Assembly (NCBI RefSeq): GCF_029626155.1
Contig: NZ_JARUBL010000001.1
Span: forward strand, 5,188,501-5,252,500
Reading direction: 5' to 3'
Source of the DNA: Solwaraspora sp. WMMD1047
GTDB lineage: Bacteria; Actinomycetota; Actinomycetes; Mycobacteriales; Micromonosporaceae
DNA: 64,000 bases
In this document: one piece after another, positions 45,542 to 53,676 of the stretch
Position numbering within the stretch: the first letter of the stretch is position 1
Layout: every line of letters starts with the position of its first letter
Notes under the pieces: generated by a model
Databases searched by the model: none
Seen by the model: the letters and a program-made list of their open reading frames with translations, nothing else
What the model was told of the DNA's origin: nothing
Translations under genes and position numbers: made by a program

Positions 45542-47128
45542 GTGACACCGTCCAGCACCACCCTGAGCCTGGTCGACACGGACCCCGCCGAGCTTGCCGT
45601 CGACGCCATCGTGATCGGTCTGCACAGCCGCACCGGCGCCGAGGAACCCGCCGGCGGGCCGGCCGGGTTCGCCGGCACCCTGCTGCTGGCCACCGGCGCG
45701 GAGAGCATCGCCGCCGCGTTCGACGGACGGCTCACCGAGACCCTCGCGCTGCTCGGCGCGACCGGCGCGGCCGGCGAGGTGATCAAGCTCGCCACCCTGG
45801 GTACGGTGACGGCGCCGCTGGTCGCGGCCGTCGGTCTCGGGCCGGAGCCGACCGGTGCGGCCCCGCCACCGGAGGCGCTGCGCCGGGCCGCCGGGTCGGC
45901 GATCCGCGCCCTCGCCGGGGCGGAGCGGGTCGCGTTGGCGCTGCCGATCCCGGACGACGAGGACGCCCCGGCCGCTCTCCGGGCGCTCGCCGAGGGCTCG
46001 TTGCTGGGCGGTTACCGGTTCGCCGGCTACAAGACCCGGCCCCAGCCGAGCCGCCGGCCCGCGGTCGGCTCGATCGCGGTGCACGTCCCGGACGCCGCCG
46101 ACCCGGCCGCCGGGGCCGAGCTCGCCCGGGCGGCGGTGGTCGCCGCCGCGGTCAACCAGACCCGCGACTGGGTGAACACCGCCCCCAACGAGCTGCGCCC
46201 GCCGTCGTTCGCCACCGCGATCTCCGACGCCGCCCGGGCCGCCGGCCTCACCGTCGAGGTGCTCGACGAGCAGGCGCTGGCGGCCGGGGGCTACGGCGGA
46301 ATTCTCGCGGTCGGGCTGGGCTCGTCCGCGCCGCCCCGGCTGGTGAAGCTGAGTTACCAGCCGGCCGGCGTGCCGGACGGCTCCGCCAAGCGGGTCGCGC
46401 TGATCGGCAAGGGCATCACGTTCGACACCGGCGGGTTGTCGATCAAGCCGGCGCAGGGCATGTGGGAGATGAAGTCCGACATGGCCGGCGCGGCGGCGAT
46501 CGCCGCCACCATGCTGGCGGTGGCCGAACTCAAGCCGGGCGTGGCGGTGCACGGCTACCTGCCGATCGCGGAGAACATGCCGTCGGGCACCGCCTACCGG
46601 CCGGGCGACGTGGTGACGATGTACGGCGGCAAGCGGGTCGAGGTGCTCAACACCGACGCCGAGGGCCGGATGGTGCTGGCCGACGCGATCGTCCGGGCCT
46701 GCGAGGACGGCTGCGACTACCTGCTGGAGACCTCCACCCTGACCGGTGGCCAGGTGGTCGCGCTGGGCAAGCGGGTCGCCGGCCTGATGGGTACGCCGGA
46801 GCTCTGCGCCCGGGTGCAGGCGGCCGGCGACGCGGTCGGCGAGCCTGCCTGGCCGATGCCGCTGCCGGAGGACGTACGCAAGGGCATGGATTCGGACGTG
46901 GCGGACATCTCGCAGGTGAACTCCGCGATGGACCGGGCCGGGCACATGCTGCAGGGCGGGGTGTTCCTGCGCGAGTTCGTCGCCGACGAGGTGCCCTGGA
47001 CGCACATCGACATCGCCGGCCCGAGCTATCACACCACCGAGCCGACGGGGTACTGGGTCAAGGGCGGCACCGGGGTGCCGGTGCGGACCCTGCTGCACCT
47101 GCTGGAGGAGATCGCGGCCGAGGGCTGA
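45542..47128 (+). CDS. pepA: Leucyl aminopeptidase
   Basis: Two-metal M17 aminopeptidase of 528 residues. The signature NTDAEGRMVLADA, the metal-binding IGKGITFDTGGLSIKP and MKSDMAGAAAI are intact. Hexameric enzymes of this family release N-terminal residues during peptide turnover and, in some bacteria, bind DNA. GTG at 45542 with GGAG about 8 bases upstream was chosen. Matches pepB (Rv2213) in M. tuberculosis in position. Confidence 0.95.
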   Translation: MTPSSTTLSLVDTDPAELAVDAIVIGLHSRTGAEEPAGGPAGFAGTLLLATGAESIAAAFDGRLTETLALLGATGAAGEVIKLATLGTVTAPLVAAVGLGPEPTGAAPPPEALRRAAGSAIRALAGAERVALALPIPDDEDAPAALRALAEGSLLGGYRFAGYKTRPQPSRRPAVGSIAVHVPDAADPAAGAELARAAVVAAAVNQTRDWVNTAPNELRPPSFATAISDAARAAGLTVEVLDEQALAAGGYGGILAVGLGSSAPPRLVKLSYQPAGVPDGSAKRVALIGKGITFDTGGLSIKPAQGMWEMKSDMAGAAAIAATMLAVAELKPGVAVHGYLPIAENMPSGTAYRPGDVVTMYGGKRVEVLNTDAEGRMVLADAIVRACEDGCDYLLETSTLTGGQVVALGKRVAGLMGTPELCARVQAAGDAVGEPAWPMPLPEDVRKGMDSDVADISQVNSAMDRAGHMLQGGVFLREFVADEVPWTHIDIAGPSYHTTEPTGYWVKGGTGVPVRTLLHLLEEIAAEG

Positions 47129-47135
47129 CCGGCGC

Positions 47136-47162
47136 GGGCCGGCCCGCCCGCCGGGCCGGCCC
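47136..47162. terminator. Double GGGCCGGCCC hairpin after pepA
   Basis: GGGCCGGCCC at 47136-47145 and 47153-47162; each copy is self-complementary and the two also pair with one another. Bidirectional between converging genes. Confidence 0.6.
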
Positions 47163-47169
47163 GACCGCG

Positions 47170-47502
47170 TCAGCTCGGCGCCCGCTTGCGCCGTTCGTTG
47201 TAGTCGCGCATCCGCTGCGGGTAGCCCACCAGCCGTACGTCGTAGATCGGGATCGCCATCTTGTGGGCGAACCGCCGGGCGCCCTCCGGCCCGTCGATGC
47301 GCCGGCGGGTCCACTCCCCGTCATGCGCGATGAGCATCACGGTGGTCTCGGTCACCGTGGTCCGGGGTTCGATGAACGCCTCCACCCCGCGCCTGGACCG
47401 GATGAACTGCTCGAGGTGCTCCAGATCGCCACGGTTCGCCGGTCGGTCGCCACCGCCGCCAGCAGCGCCACCTGACTTCTTCCGCCGCCGAAACAAGGCC
47501 AC
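47170..47502 (-). CDS. Conserved actinobacterial protein, often annotated oxidoreductase
   Basis: A 110-residue basic protein: VALFRRRKKS, EHLEQFIRSRRGVEAFIEPR, TTVMLIAHDGEWTRRRIDGP and IYDVRLVGYPQRMRDYNERR. I know this family from many actinobacterial genomes near the lpd/suc genes, where it carries vague names; no catalytic motif is visible. GTG at 47502 has GGAGGAG about 8 bases upstream. It is divergent from lpdA. Confidence 0.75.
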   Translation of the reverse strand: MALFRRRKKSGGAAGGGGDRPANRGDLEHLEQFIRSRRGVEAFIEPRTTVTETTVMLIAHDGEWTRRRIDGPEGARRFAHKMAIPIYDVRLVGYPQRMRDYNERRKRAPS

Positions 47503-47705
47503 CCGAACGTCTCCTCCCCGAGCATCAGCACCGCCCATTGTCGGCGACTTCCGGCAAGCCTACGTCCCATTGACGTGTCGTTGGGCACCTCGTTACGCGG
47601 GCCGCATCGGCAAGTGACAAGATGACCGAGGTGGAAACTCTGCGGCCGGCCGGCGGTTGGACCGAAAGGTCGGTTGGTGGTAGCGACGCGACCTGGGAGT
47701 GAACT

Positions 47706-49094
47706 GTGAGCCAGCCGGACGGCGGAACCTTCGACCTGGTCATCCTCGGCGGTGGCAGTGGCGGCTACGCGGCCGCCCTGCGGGCCGCCCAACTGGACCT
47801 GTCGGTGGCGCTGATCGAGAAAGGCAAGCTCGGCGGCACCTGCCTGCACCGGGGCTGCATCCCCACCAAGGCGCTGCTGCACGCGGCCGAGATCGCCGAC
47901 CAGACCCGCGAGTCCGAGCAGTTCGGGATCAAGGCCGAGCTGGTCGGGGTCGACATGGCCGGGGTCAACTCGTACAAGGACGGCGTGGTCGGCCGCCTCT
48001 ACAAGGGCCTGCAGGGGCTGATCAAGAGCGCCAAGATCACCGTGGTGGAGGGCACCGGCAAGCTGGTCGGCCCGGACACCGTCGAGGTCGACGGCACCCG
48101 CTACACCGGCCGCAACGTCCTGCTGGCCAGCGGCTCGTACTCGCGCTCCCTGCCCGGCCTGGAGATCGACGGCGAGCGGGTGATCACCAGTGAGCACGCG
48201 CTCCAGCTCGACCGGGTGCCCGCCTCGGTGGTGGTGCTCGGCGGCGGCGTGATCGGGGTCGAGTTCGCCAGCGTCTGGCGCTCGTTCGGGGTCGACGTCA
48301 CGATCGTCGAGGCGCTGCCCCGGCTGGTGGCCGGCGAGGACGAGGAGTCCTCGAAGGCCCTGGAGCGGGCCTTCCGCAAGCGGGGCATCGTCGCCAAGGT
48401 CGGCAAGCGGTTCGAGCAGGTCGAGCGGACCGACTCCGGGGTTCGGGTGACGATCGCCGGCGGCGAGACGATCGAGGCCGAGCTGCTGCTGGTCGCGGTC
48501 GGCCGCGGCCCGACCACCGACGGCCTCGGCTACGACGAGCAGGGCGTCAAGATGGACCGCGGTTTCGTGTTGACCGACGAGCGGCTGCGTACCAACGTGC
48601 CGAACGTCTTCGCGGTCGGCGACATCGTGCCGGGTCTGCAGCTGGCCCACCGCGGCTTCCAGCAGGGCATCTTCGTGGCCGAGGAGATCGCCGGGCTGAA
48701 CCCGGCGGTGATCGACGAGAACGGCATCCCGCGGGTCACCTACTCAGACCCCGAGCTGGCGTCGGTCGGCCTCACCGAGGCCAAGGCCAAGGAGCAGTAC
48801 GGCGCGGACAAGGTCAAGACCTACAACTACAACCTCGGCGGCAACGGCAAGAGCCAGATCCTGCGGACGGCCGGCTTCGTCAAGCTGGTCCGGGTCGACG
48901 ACGGCCCGGTGGTGGGCGTACACATGGTGGGTGCCCGGGTCGGCGAGCTGGTCGGCGAGGCTCAGTTGATCTACAACTGGGAGGCCTACCCGGCCGAGGT
49001 GGCGCAGCTCGTGCACGCCCACCCCACCCAGAGCGAGGCGCTGGGCGAGGCGCACCTCGCGCTGGCCGGCAAGCCGCTGCACGCGCATGGCTGA
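47706..49094 (+). CDS. lpdA: Dihydrolipoyl dehydrogenase (E3)
   Basis: FAD enzyme that reoxidises lipoyl arms of 2-oxo acid dehydrogenases and the glycine cleavage system. The redox disulfide is in GGTCLHRGCIPTKALLH (Cys46/Cys51), the FAD motif is LVILGGGSGGYAAAL, the NAD motif VVVLGGGVIGVEFAS and the active-site His in VHAHPTQSEALGEAHL. 462 residues. It is directly followed by sucB. Confidence 0.97.
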   Translation: MSQPDGGTFDLVILGGGSGGYAAALRAAQLDLSVALIEKGKLGGTCLHRGCIPTKALLHAAEIADQTRESEQFGIKAELVGVDMAGVNSYKDGVVGRLYKGLQGLIKSAKITVVEGTGKLVGPDTVEVDGTRYTGRNVLLASGSYSRSLPGLEIDGERVITSEHALQLDRVPASVVVLGGGVIGVEFASVWRSFGVDVTIVEALPRLVAGEDEESSKALERAFRKRGIVAKVGKRFEQVERTDSGVRVTIAGGETIEAELLLVAVGRGPTTDGLGYDEQGVKMDRGFVLTDERLRTNVPNVFAVGDIVPGLQLAHRGFQQGIFVAEEIAGLNPAVIDENGIPRVTYSDPELASVGLTEAKAKEQYGADKVKTYNYNLGGNGKSQILRTAGFVKLVRVDDGPVVGVHMVGARVGELVGEAQLIYNWEAYPAEVAQLVHAHPTQSEALGEAHLALAGKPLHAHG

Positions 49095-49164
49095 GCAGAG
49101 AATTCCGCGGCGTCCGGCGGCGACCGGGCGAGCTACGCACCAGGCCACAAAGGAGTCTTGAGAG

Positions 49165-51039
49165 ATGCCGGTATCGGTCACCATGCCTCGGCTGGGCGAG
49201 AGCGTCACCGAGGGCACCGTCACGCGCTGGCTCAAGCAGGAGGGCGACCGGGTCGAGGTCGACGAGCCGCTGCTGGAGGTCTCCACCGACAAGGTGGACA
49301 CCGAGATCCCCTCCCCCGCGGCCGGCGTGCTGAGCCGGATCGTGGTCAGCGAGGACGAGACGGCCGAGGTCGGCAGCGAGCTGGCGGTGATCGACGGCGA
49401 GGGCGACGCGGCTGCGGCAGCGGGCGGCCAGGACGCCGACGAGTCCGCCGCGGCCGAGCCGGCACCTGCCGAGTCCGCCGAGCGCGAGCCGGCGGCGGCC
49501 GAGGGCGAGCCGGCCCAGGATGAGCCGGCCGACGCCGAGCCGGCCGACGCCGACGAGCGGCCGGCCGACGCCGGTCAGGCCGGCGCGGCGGGCGGCGAGA
49601 GCACCACGGTGACCATGCCCGCTCTCGGCGAGAGCGTCACCGAGGGAACGGTGACCCGCTGGCTCAAGGAGGTCGGCGACACCGTCGAGGCCGACGAGCC
49701 GCTGCTGGAGGTCTCCACCGACAAGGTCGACACCGAGATCCCCTCCCCGGCCGCCGGCACCCTGCTGGAGATCCGGGTGCCGCAGGACGAGACCGCGCCG
49801 GTCGGCGCGGAGCTGGCCGTGATCGGCGCCGAGGGCGCCACCGCCCAGCCGAAGACCGAGCCCAGGGCCGAGCCCAAGACCGAGCCGGCCGGGCAGCAGC
49901 CGGCGCCCGAGCCGGCCGCGGAGCCCGAGGCCGCCGCATCTCCGGAGCCCACGTCCGGGCTGTCGTACGGCGAGCCGGCCCCGGAGACCGAGCAGTCCGA
50001 CCAGCCGGCCAAGACCGAGCGCGCCGCCCAGCCGGCACCCGCCTCGGCTGGCCGTCCGGCCCAGCCGGCGACCAACGGCGAGGAGGTGGCCAGCTACGTG
50101 ACGCCGCTGGTCCGCAAGCTCGCCAGCGAGCAGGGCGTGGACCTCGCCGCCGTCACCGGCACCGGGGTCGGCGGTCGGATCCGCAAGCAGGACGTGCTGG
50201 CCGCCGCCGAGCAGGCCAAGGCCGCCGAGCAGGCCAAGGCGGCCGAGCCGGCGAAGGCCGAGCCGCAGGCCGCGGCCGCGCCGGCGGCGAAGGCCCAGCC
50301 GAGCCCGATGCGCGGCCGGACCGACAAGATGCCGCGGATCCGCTCGGTGATCGCCAAGCGGATGCTGGAGTCGCTGCACGGCTCCGCGCAGCTCACCACC
50401 GTGGTCGAGGTGGACGTCACGAAGGTGGCGAAGCTGCGGGCCCGGGCCAAGGACGAGTTCCTGGCCCGGCACGGGGTGAAGCTCTCCTTCCTACCGTTCT
50501 TCGCGCTCGCCGCCGTCGAGGCCCTGCAGACCTATCCGATCGTCAACGCCCGGATGGACATGGAGGCGCAGACCATCACCTACCCGGAGGCCGAGCACCT
50601 CGGGATGGCGGTCGACACCGAGCGTGGCCTGATGGTGCCGGTGATCCACAACGCCGGTGACCTGAACCTGGCCGGTCTGGCCCGGCGGATCGCGGACCTG
50701 GCCGAGCGGACCCGCACCAACAAGATCAGCCCGGACGAGATCGCCGGTGCCACCTTCACGCTCACCAACACCGGCAGCCGGGGCGCCCTCTTCGACACGC
50801 CGATCGTGGCGGCGCCGCAGTCGGCGATGCTGGGCACCGGCGCGGTGGTCAAGCGTCCGGTGGTGCTCTCGGACCCGCAGCTCGGCGAGGTGATCGTCCC
50901 GCGCTCGATGGTCTACCTGGCGCTCTCCTACGACCACCGGCTGATCGACGGCGCCGACGCGGCGCGCTTCCTCACCGCGGTCAAGCAGCGGCTGGAGGGC
51001 GGCAACTTCGAGTCGGAGCTGGGCCTTCCCCAGGGCTGA
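49165..51039 (+). CDS. sucB: Dihydrolipoyllysine-residue acyltransferase (E2, two lipoyl domains)
   Basis: E2 core of a 2-oxo acid dehydrogenase complex, 624 residues. Two lipoyl domains carry [13 protein letters not shown] with lipoylated lysines at about 43 and 187; Ala/Pro/Glu-rich linkers join them to an E3-binding domain (residues about 310-345, [17 protein letters not shown]) and the catalytic domain ending in [16 protein letters not shown] with the active-site His. It is annotated succinyltransferase by family habit; in M. tuberculosis the homologue DlaT (Rv2215) serves pyruvate dehydrogenase and peroxynitrite reductase, so acetyl specificity is possible. Its lipoyl groups depend on lipB and lipA further along. 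Confidence 0.95.
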   Translation: MPVSVTMPRLGESVTEGTVTRWLKQEGDRVEVDEPLLEVSTDKVDTEIPSPAAGVLSRIVVSEDETAEVGSELAVIDGEGDAAAAAGGQDADESAAAEPAPAESAEREPAAAEGEPAQDEPADAEPADADERPADAGQAGAAGGESTTVTMPALGESVTEGTVTRWLKEVGDTVEADEPLLEVSTDKVDTEIPSPAAGTLLEIRVPQDETAPVGAELAVIGAEGATAQPKTEPRAEPKTEPAGQQPAPEPAAEPEAAASPEPTSGLSYGEPAPETEQSDQPAKTERAAQPAPASAGRPAQPATNGEEVASYVTPLVRKLASEQGVDLAAVTGTGVGGRIRKQDVLAAAEQAKAAEQAKAAEPAKAEPQAAAAPAAKAQPSPMRGRTDKMPRIRSVIAKRMLESLHGSAQLTTVVEVDVTKVAKLRARAKDEFLARHGVKLSFLPFFALAAVEALQTYPIVNARMDMEAQTITYPEAEHLGMAVDTERGLMVPVIHNAGDLNLAGLARRIADLAERTRTNKISPDEIAGATFTLTNTGSRGALFDTPIVAAPQSAMLGTGAVVKRPVVLSDPQLGEVIVPRSMVYLALSYDHRLIDGADAARFLTAVKQRLEGGNFESELGLPQG

Positions 51040-51051
51040 CCCGACTACGTT

Positions 51052-51088
51052 CCTCGGGCCCGGACGCCACCCCTGTCCGGGCCCGAGG
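51052..51088 (+). terminator. Perfect 14-bp hairpin after sucB
   Basis: CCTCGGGCCCGGAC at 51052-51065 and its complement at 51075-51088 around a 9-base loop, 13 bases past the sucB stop and before a GTTTCCC run. Confidence 0.85.
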
Positions 51089-51167
51089 CCGTTTCCCGGG
51101 GCAAACTGCGATTCGGCTCTCGCTGCCTTGCGCGTCCGTTCTGCCCGGGGTGGACGAAGATACCTAC

Positions 51168-52067
51168 ATGCGGATCCTCATCGCCGGCTCGTCCGGCTTC
51201 CTGGGCACCCGGCTCTCCGGCCACCTCAGCGCGGCCGGCCACGAGATCGTCCGGCTGGTCCGGCGCCCACCGCGATCGGCGGACGAGGTCCGGTGGGACC
51301 CGGCCGCCGGCCAACTCGACCCCACGGCGTTGTCCGGTGTGACCGCGGTGATCAACCTGTCCGGCGCCGGGGTCGGCGACCGGCGGTGGACCGAGGCGTA
51401 CAAGAACCTGCTGCGCACCAGTCGGGTGGACAGCACCGGCACGTTGGCCGCCACGATCGCCGGCCGGCCCGCCGACGACCGTCCCCGGGTGCTGCTCAAC
51501 GCCTCCGCGATCGGCTGGTACGGCGACACCGGCGACCATCCGGTCACCGAGGAGGCCCCGGCGGGCGACGGGTTCCTGGCGGACATGTGCCGGGTGTGGG
51601 AGGCTGCCACCGGCCCGGCCGAGAGCGCCGGCGTGCGGGTGGTCCGGCTGCGCACCGGGTACGCCCTGCACCGTGACGGCGGTTTCCTCAAGCCGCAGCT
51701 GTTGCCGTTCCGGCTCGGCATCGCCGGCCGGATGGGCAGCGGCCGGCAGTGGCTGCCGTGGATCTCGCTCGCCGACTGGCTGGCCGCCGTCACGTTCCTG
51801 CTCGACCGCGACGACGTCGCCGGCCCGGTGAACGTGGTCGGCCCGGCGCCGGTCACCAACGCCGAGTTCACCCGGGCGCTCGCCGCCGCCCTGCACCGGC
51901 CCGCGGTGCTCCCGATTCCCGGGCCGGCGCTGCGGATCGCGGTCGGCGGGCTGGCCGCCGACATCCTGACCAGCGCCCGGGTCCTGCCGGGCGTGCTGTC
52001 CCGGGAGGATTTCGCCTACCGGCACCCGGACCTGCCGTCGGCCCTGCAGGCCGCCCTGCACGACTGA
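51168..52067 (+). CDS. TIGR01777/SDR39U1-family epimerase
   Basis: Extended SDR of 299 residues: ILIAGSSGFLGTRLSGHL is the NAD(P)-binding motif, INLSGAGVGDRRWTEAYK and LLNASAIGWYGDTGD are typical of the TIGR01777 group, and LPWISLADWLAAVTFLL of its C-terminal part. Substrate unknown. ATG at 51168 is the family start; the GTG at 51150 adds six residues. It corresponds in position to Rv2216. Confidence 0.9.
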   Translation: MRILIAGSSGFLGTRLSGHLSAAGHEIVRLVRRPPRSADEVRWDPAAGQLDPTALSGVTAVINLSGAGVGDRRWTEAYKNLLRTSRVDSTGTLAATIAGRPADDRPRVLLNASAIGWYGDTGDHPVTEEAPAGDGFLADMCRVWEAATGPAESAGVRVVRLRTGYALHRDGGFLKPQLLPFRLGIAGRMGSGRQWLPWISLADWLAAVTFLLDRDDVAGPVNVVGPAPVTNAEFTRALAAALHRPAVLPIPGPALRIAVGGLAADILTSARVLPGVLSREDFAYRHPDLPSALQAALHD

Positions 52068-52074
52068 CACGGCT

Positions 52075-52105
52075 CGCCCCGCCGACCTGGCGGATCGGCG
52101 GGGCG
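52075..52105. terminator. Hairpin between SDR39U1 and SCO5389-family genes
   Basis: CGCCCCGCCGA at 52075-52085 pairs perfectly with TCGGCGGGGCG at 52095-52105 around 9 bases; it serves converging genes. Confidence 0.75.
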
Positions 52106-52121
52106 GTGACGGCGGGCGGGG

Positions 52122-52514
52122 TCAGCAGTCGCGCAGTTCCGGTGACTGGTTGCGGATCTGGGCGAGCGGCGAGATGAACCGCTGGTAGGTCTGGCCGCCC
52201 ACGGCGGCGAGCTTGAACGCCGCCACCCGGTGGCAGTTCTGGAACGCCAGCTTCACGCCGAAGTGCCGCTCCAGGCCGCCCCGGATCGCGTCGCTGGCCA
52301 GCGCGCGCAGCAGCTGCCCACGCTCGGTCTCGCTGGGCGGCGGCACGGCGTGGTCGGCGAACTCGGCCGGCGTCGCCGCGGCGCGGGCGGCGACCTCGGA
52401 GACCACCGCCCAGGCGTACGGCAACGACCGCCGTACGCAGTCGACGAACTCGGCGTCGTCGACCTGGCCTGCCTCGGCCCGCTCCAGCAGAGCGGCGGGT
52501 ACGTCGAGGGACAT
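52122..52514 (-). CDS. SCO5389-family protein
   Basis: A 130-residue helical protein: MSLDVPAALLERAEAGQVDD, FVDCVRRSLPYAWAVVSEVA, GQLLRALASDAIRGGLERHF, GVKLAFQNCHRVAAFKLAAV and the C-terminal RNQSPELRDC. I recognise it as the SCO5389 family of Streptomyces. The invariant-looking Cys residues (FVDCV, QNCHRV, C-terminal Cys) could bind metal; this is inference. It lies 55 bases after the MinD-like ATPase gene on the same strand, presumably in one operon under Zur-like sites. Confidence 0.82.
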   Translation of the reverse strand: MSLDVPAALLERAEAGQVDDAEFVDCVRRSLPYAWAVVSEVAARAAATPAEFADHAVPPPSETERGQLLRALASDAIRGGLERHFGVKLAFQNCHRVAAFKLAAVGGQTYQRFISPLAQIRNQSPELRDC

Positions 52515-52569
52515 CTCTTCTCCTTCACGTTCTTCGGTTGCACGGTCGTTCGGATGGTTGTGGGGCGGT

Positions 52570-53544
52570 TCAGCTCCGCACGGTCGCCCCGATGGCGTCG
52601 GGGCCGAGCACGAACTCCGGGTCGATCTGGTCGGCGAGGTCCTCGCCGACCCGGTCGTTGGCCCACGCTCGCGCGTTGCGCAGGTGGAACTCCACGGCCT
52701 GCCGGGTGTAGGCGGGCCAGTCCTTGGCGCAGCCGTCGACGGTGGCCCGCATCAGCTCCAGCGTCCGGCGGTTCGCCGGTTCCAGGGTGTCGAGCGGGCG
52801 GGGCGTGCCGCGTTCGGCGTCCTTGACGTAGCCGGACCGGCCGATCCAGCCGAGCAGGTCGGCGCCGACGTGCTCGCGCAGGAACGCCACGTCCGACTCG
52901 TCGTCGACCTTGTTGCCGACCACCCGCACCCGCACGTCGTGGTCGCGGGCGTAGCCGACGTACTGGCGGTAGACGCCGACGCTGCGCAGGGTCGGCTCGC
53001 AGACCAGGAAGGTCAGGTCGAAGCGGGTGAACAGCCCGGAGGCGAACGAGTCGGCGCCGGCGGTCATGTCCACCACGACGTACTCGCCGGGGCCGTCGAC
53101 GAGGTGGTTGAGCAGCAGCTCCACCGCGCCCACCTTGGAGTGGTAGCAGGCCACCCCGAGGTCCTCGGTGGCGAACGGGCCGGTCACCGCGAGCCGCACC
53201 CCGCCGATCTCGCGGACCAGCGCGTCGTAGAGCGGGTTGCGGTCGGTGACGGTGAGCAGTCGGGAGCCGCGGCCGGGCGGGGTGGTCTTGACCATCGTGG
53301 CGGCCGACGAGATCCGCGGGTTCTCGCCGCGCAGGTACTCCTTGATCTCGACCAGGTGGTCGCCGAGGGCGGGCAGCAGGACGGCCTCGTGCTCGTCCGC
53401 GCCGAGGGCGGCGGCCAGGTGCTGGTTGATGTCGGCGTCGATGGCCAGCACGGCGGCCGGCGGTGACGCGGCGAGCTGCCGGGCGAAGAGCGCGGCGAGC
53501 GTGGTCTTGCCGCTGCCGCCCTTGCCGACAAAGCAGATCTTCAC
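52570..53544 (-). CDS. MinD/CooC-type ATPase (SIMIBI P-loop)
   Basis: A 324-residue deviant-Walker-A ATPase: MKICFVGKGGSGKTTLAALF, AIDADINQHLAAALG and EYVVVDMTAGADSFASGLFT. The nearest known style is CooC, which helps load nickel into CO dehydrogenase, although no CO dehydrogenase gene is in the window. Two Zur-box-like sites lie 34-70 bases upstream of the ATG, so a role in metal delivery under zinc limitation is a reasonable inference. An SCO5389-family gene follows in the same direction. Confidence 0.88.
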   Translation of the reverse strand: MKICFVGKGGSGKTTLAALFARQLAASPPAAVLAIDADINQHLAAALGADEHEAVLLPALGDHLVEIKEYLRGENPRISSAATMVKTTPPGRGSRLLTVTDRNPLYDALVREIGGVRLAVTGPFATEDLGVACYHSKVGAVELLLNHLVDGPGEYVVVDMTAGADSFASGLFTRFDLTFLVCEPTLRSVGVYRQYVGYARDHDVRVRVVGNKVDDESDVAFLREHVGADLLGWIGRSGYVKDAERGTPRPLDTLEPANRRTLELMRATVDGCAKDWPAYTRQAVEFHLRNARAWANDRVGEDLADQIDPEFVLGPDAIGATVRS

Positions 53545-53577
53545 GGTACGGGTTCCTCCAGGAAGTCCGGCTGATAC

Positions 53578-53614
53578 CGGAAATCATTACCATCTGTATT
53601 GGAAGTCATTTTCA
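53578..53614 (-). promoter_or_regulatory. Two Zur-box-like sites upstream of the MinD/CooC-like ATPase
   Basis: On the + strand TGGAAGTCATTTTCA (53600-53614) matches the actinobacterial Zur consensus TGAAAATCATTTTCA at 13 of 15 positions, and CGGAAATCATTACCA (53578-53592) at 11 of 15. Their spacing is 22 bases, two helical turns. The AT-rich block stands out from the surrounding GC-rich DNA. The consensus is from memory. Confidence 0.6.
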
Positions 53615-53676
53615 GTAGATTCGTCAAGGTCCGCGTCCGGTTCGGCGTGTCGGGCCACGGTTGGTAACCTCCGCCC

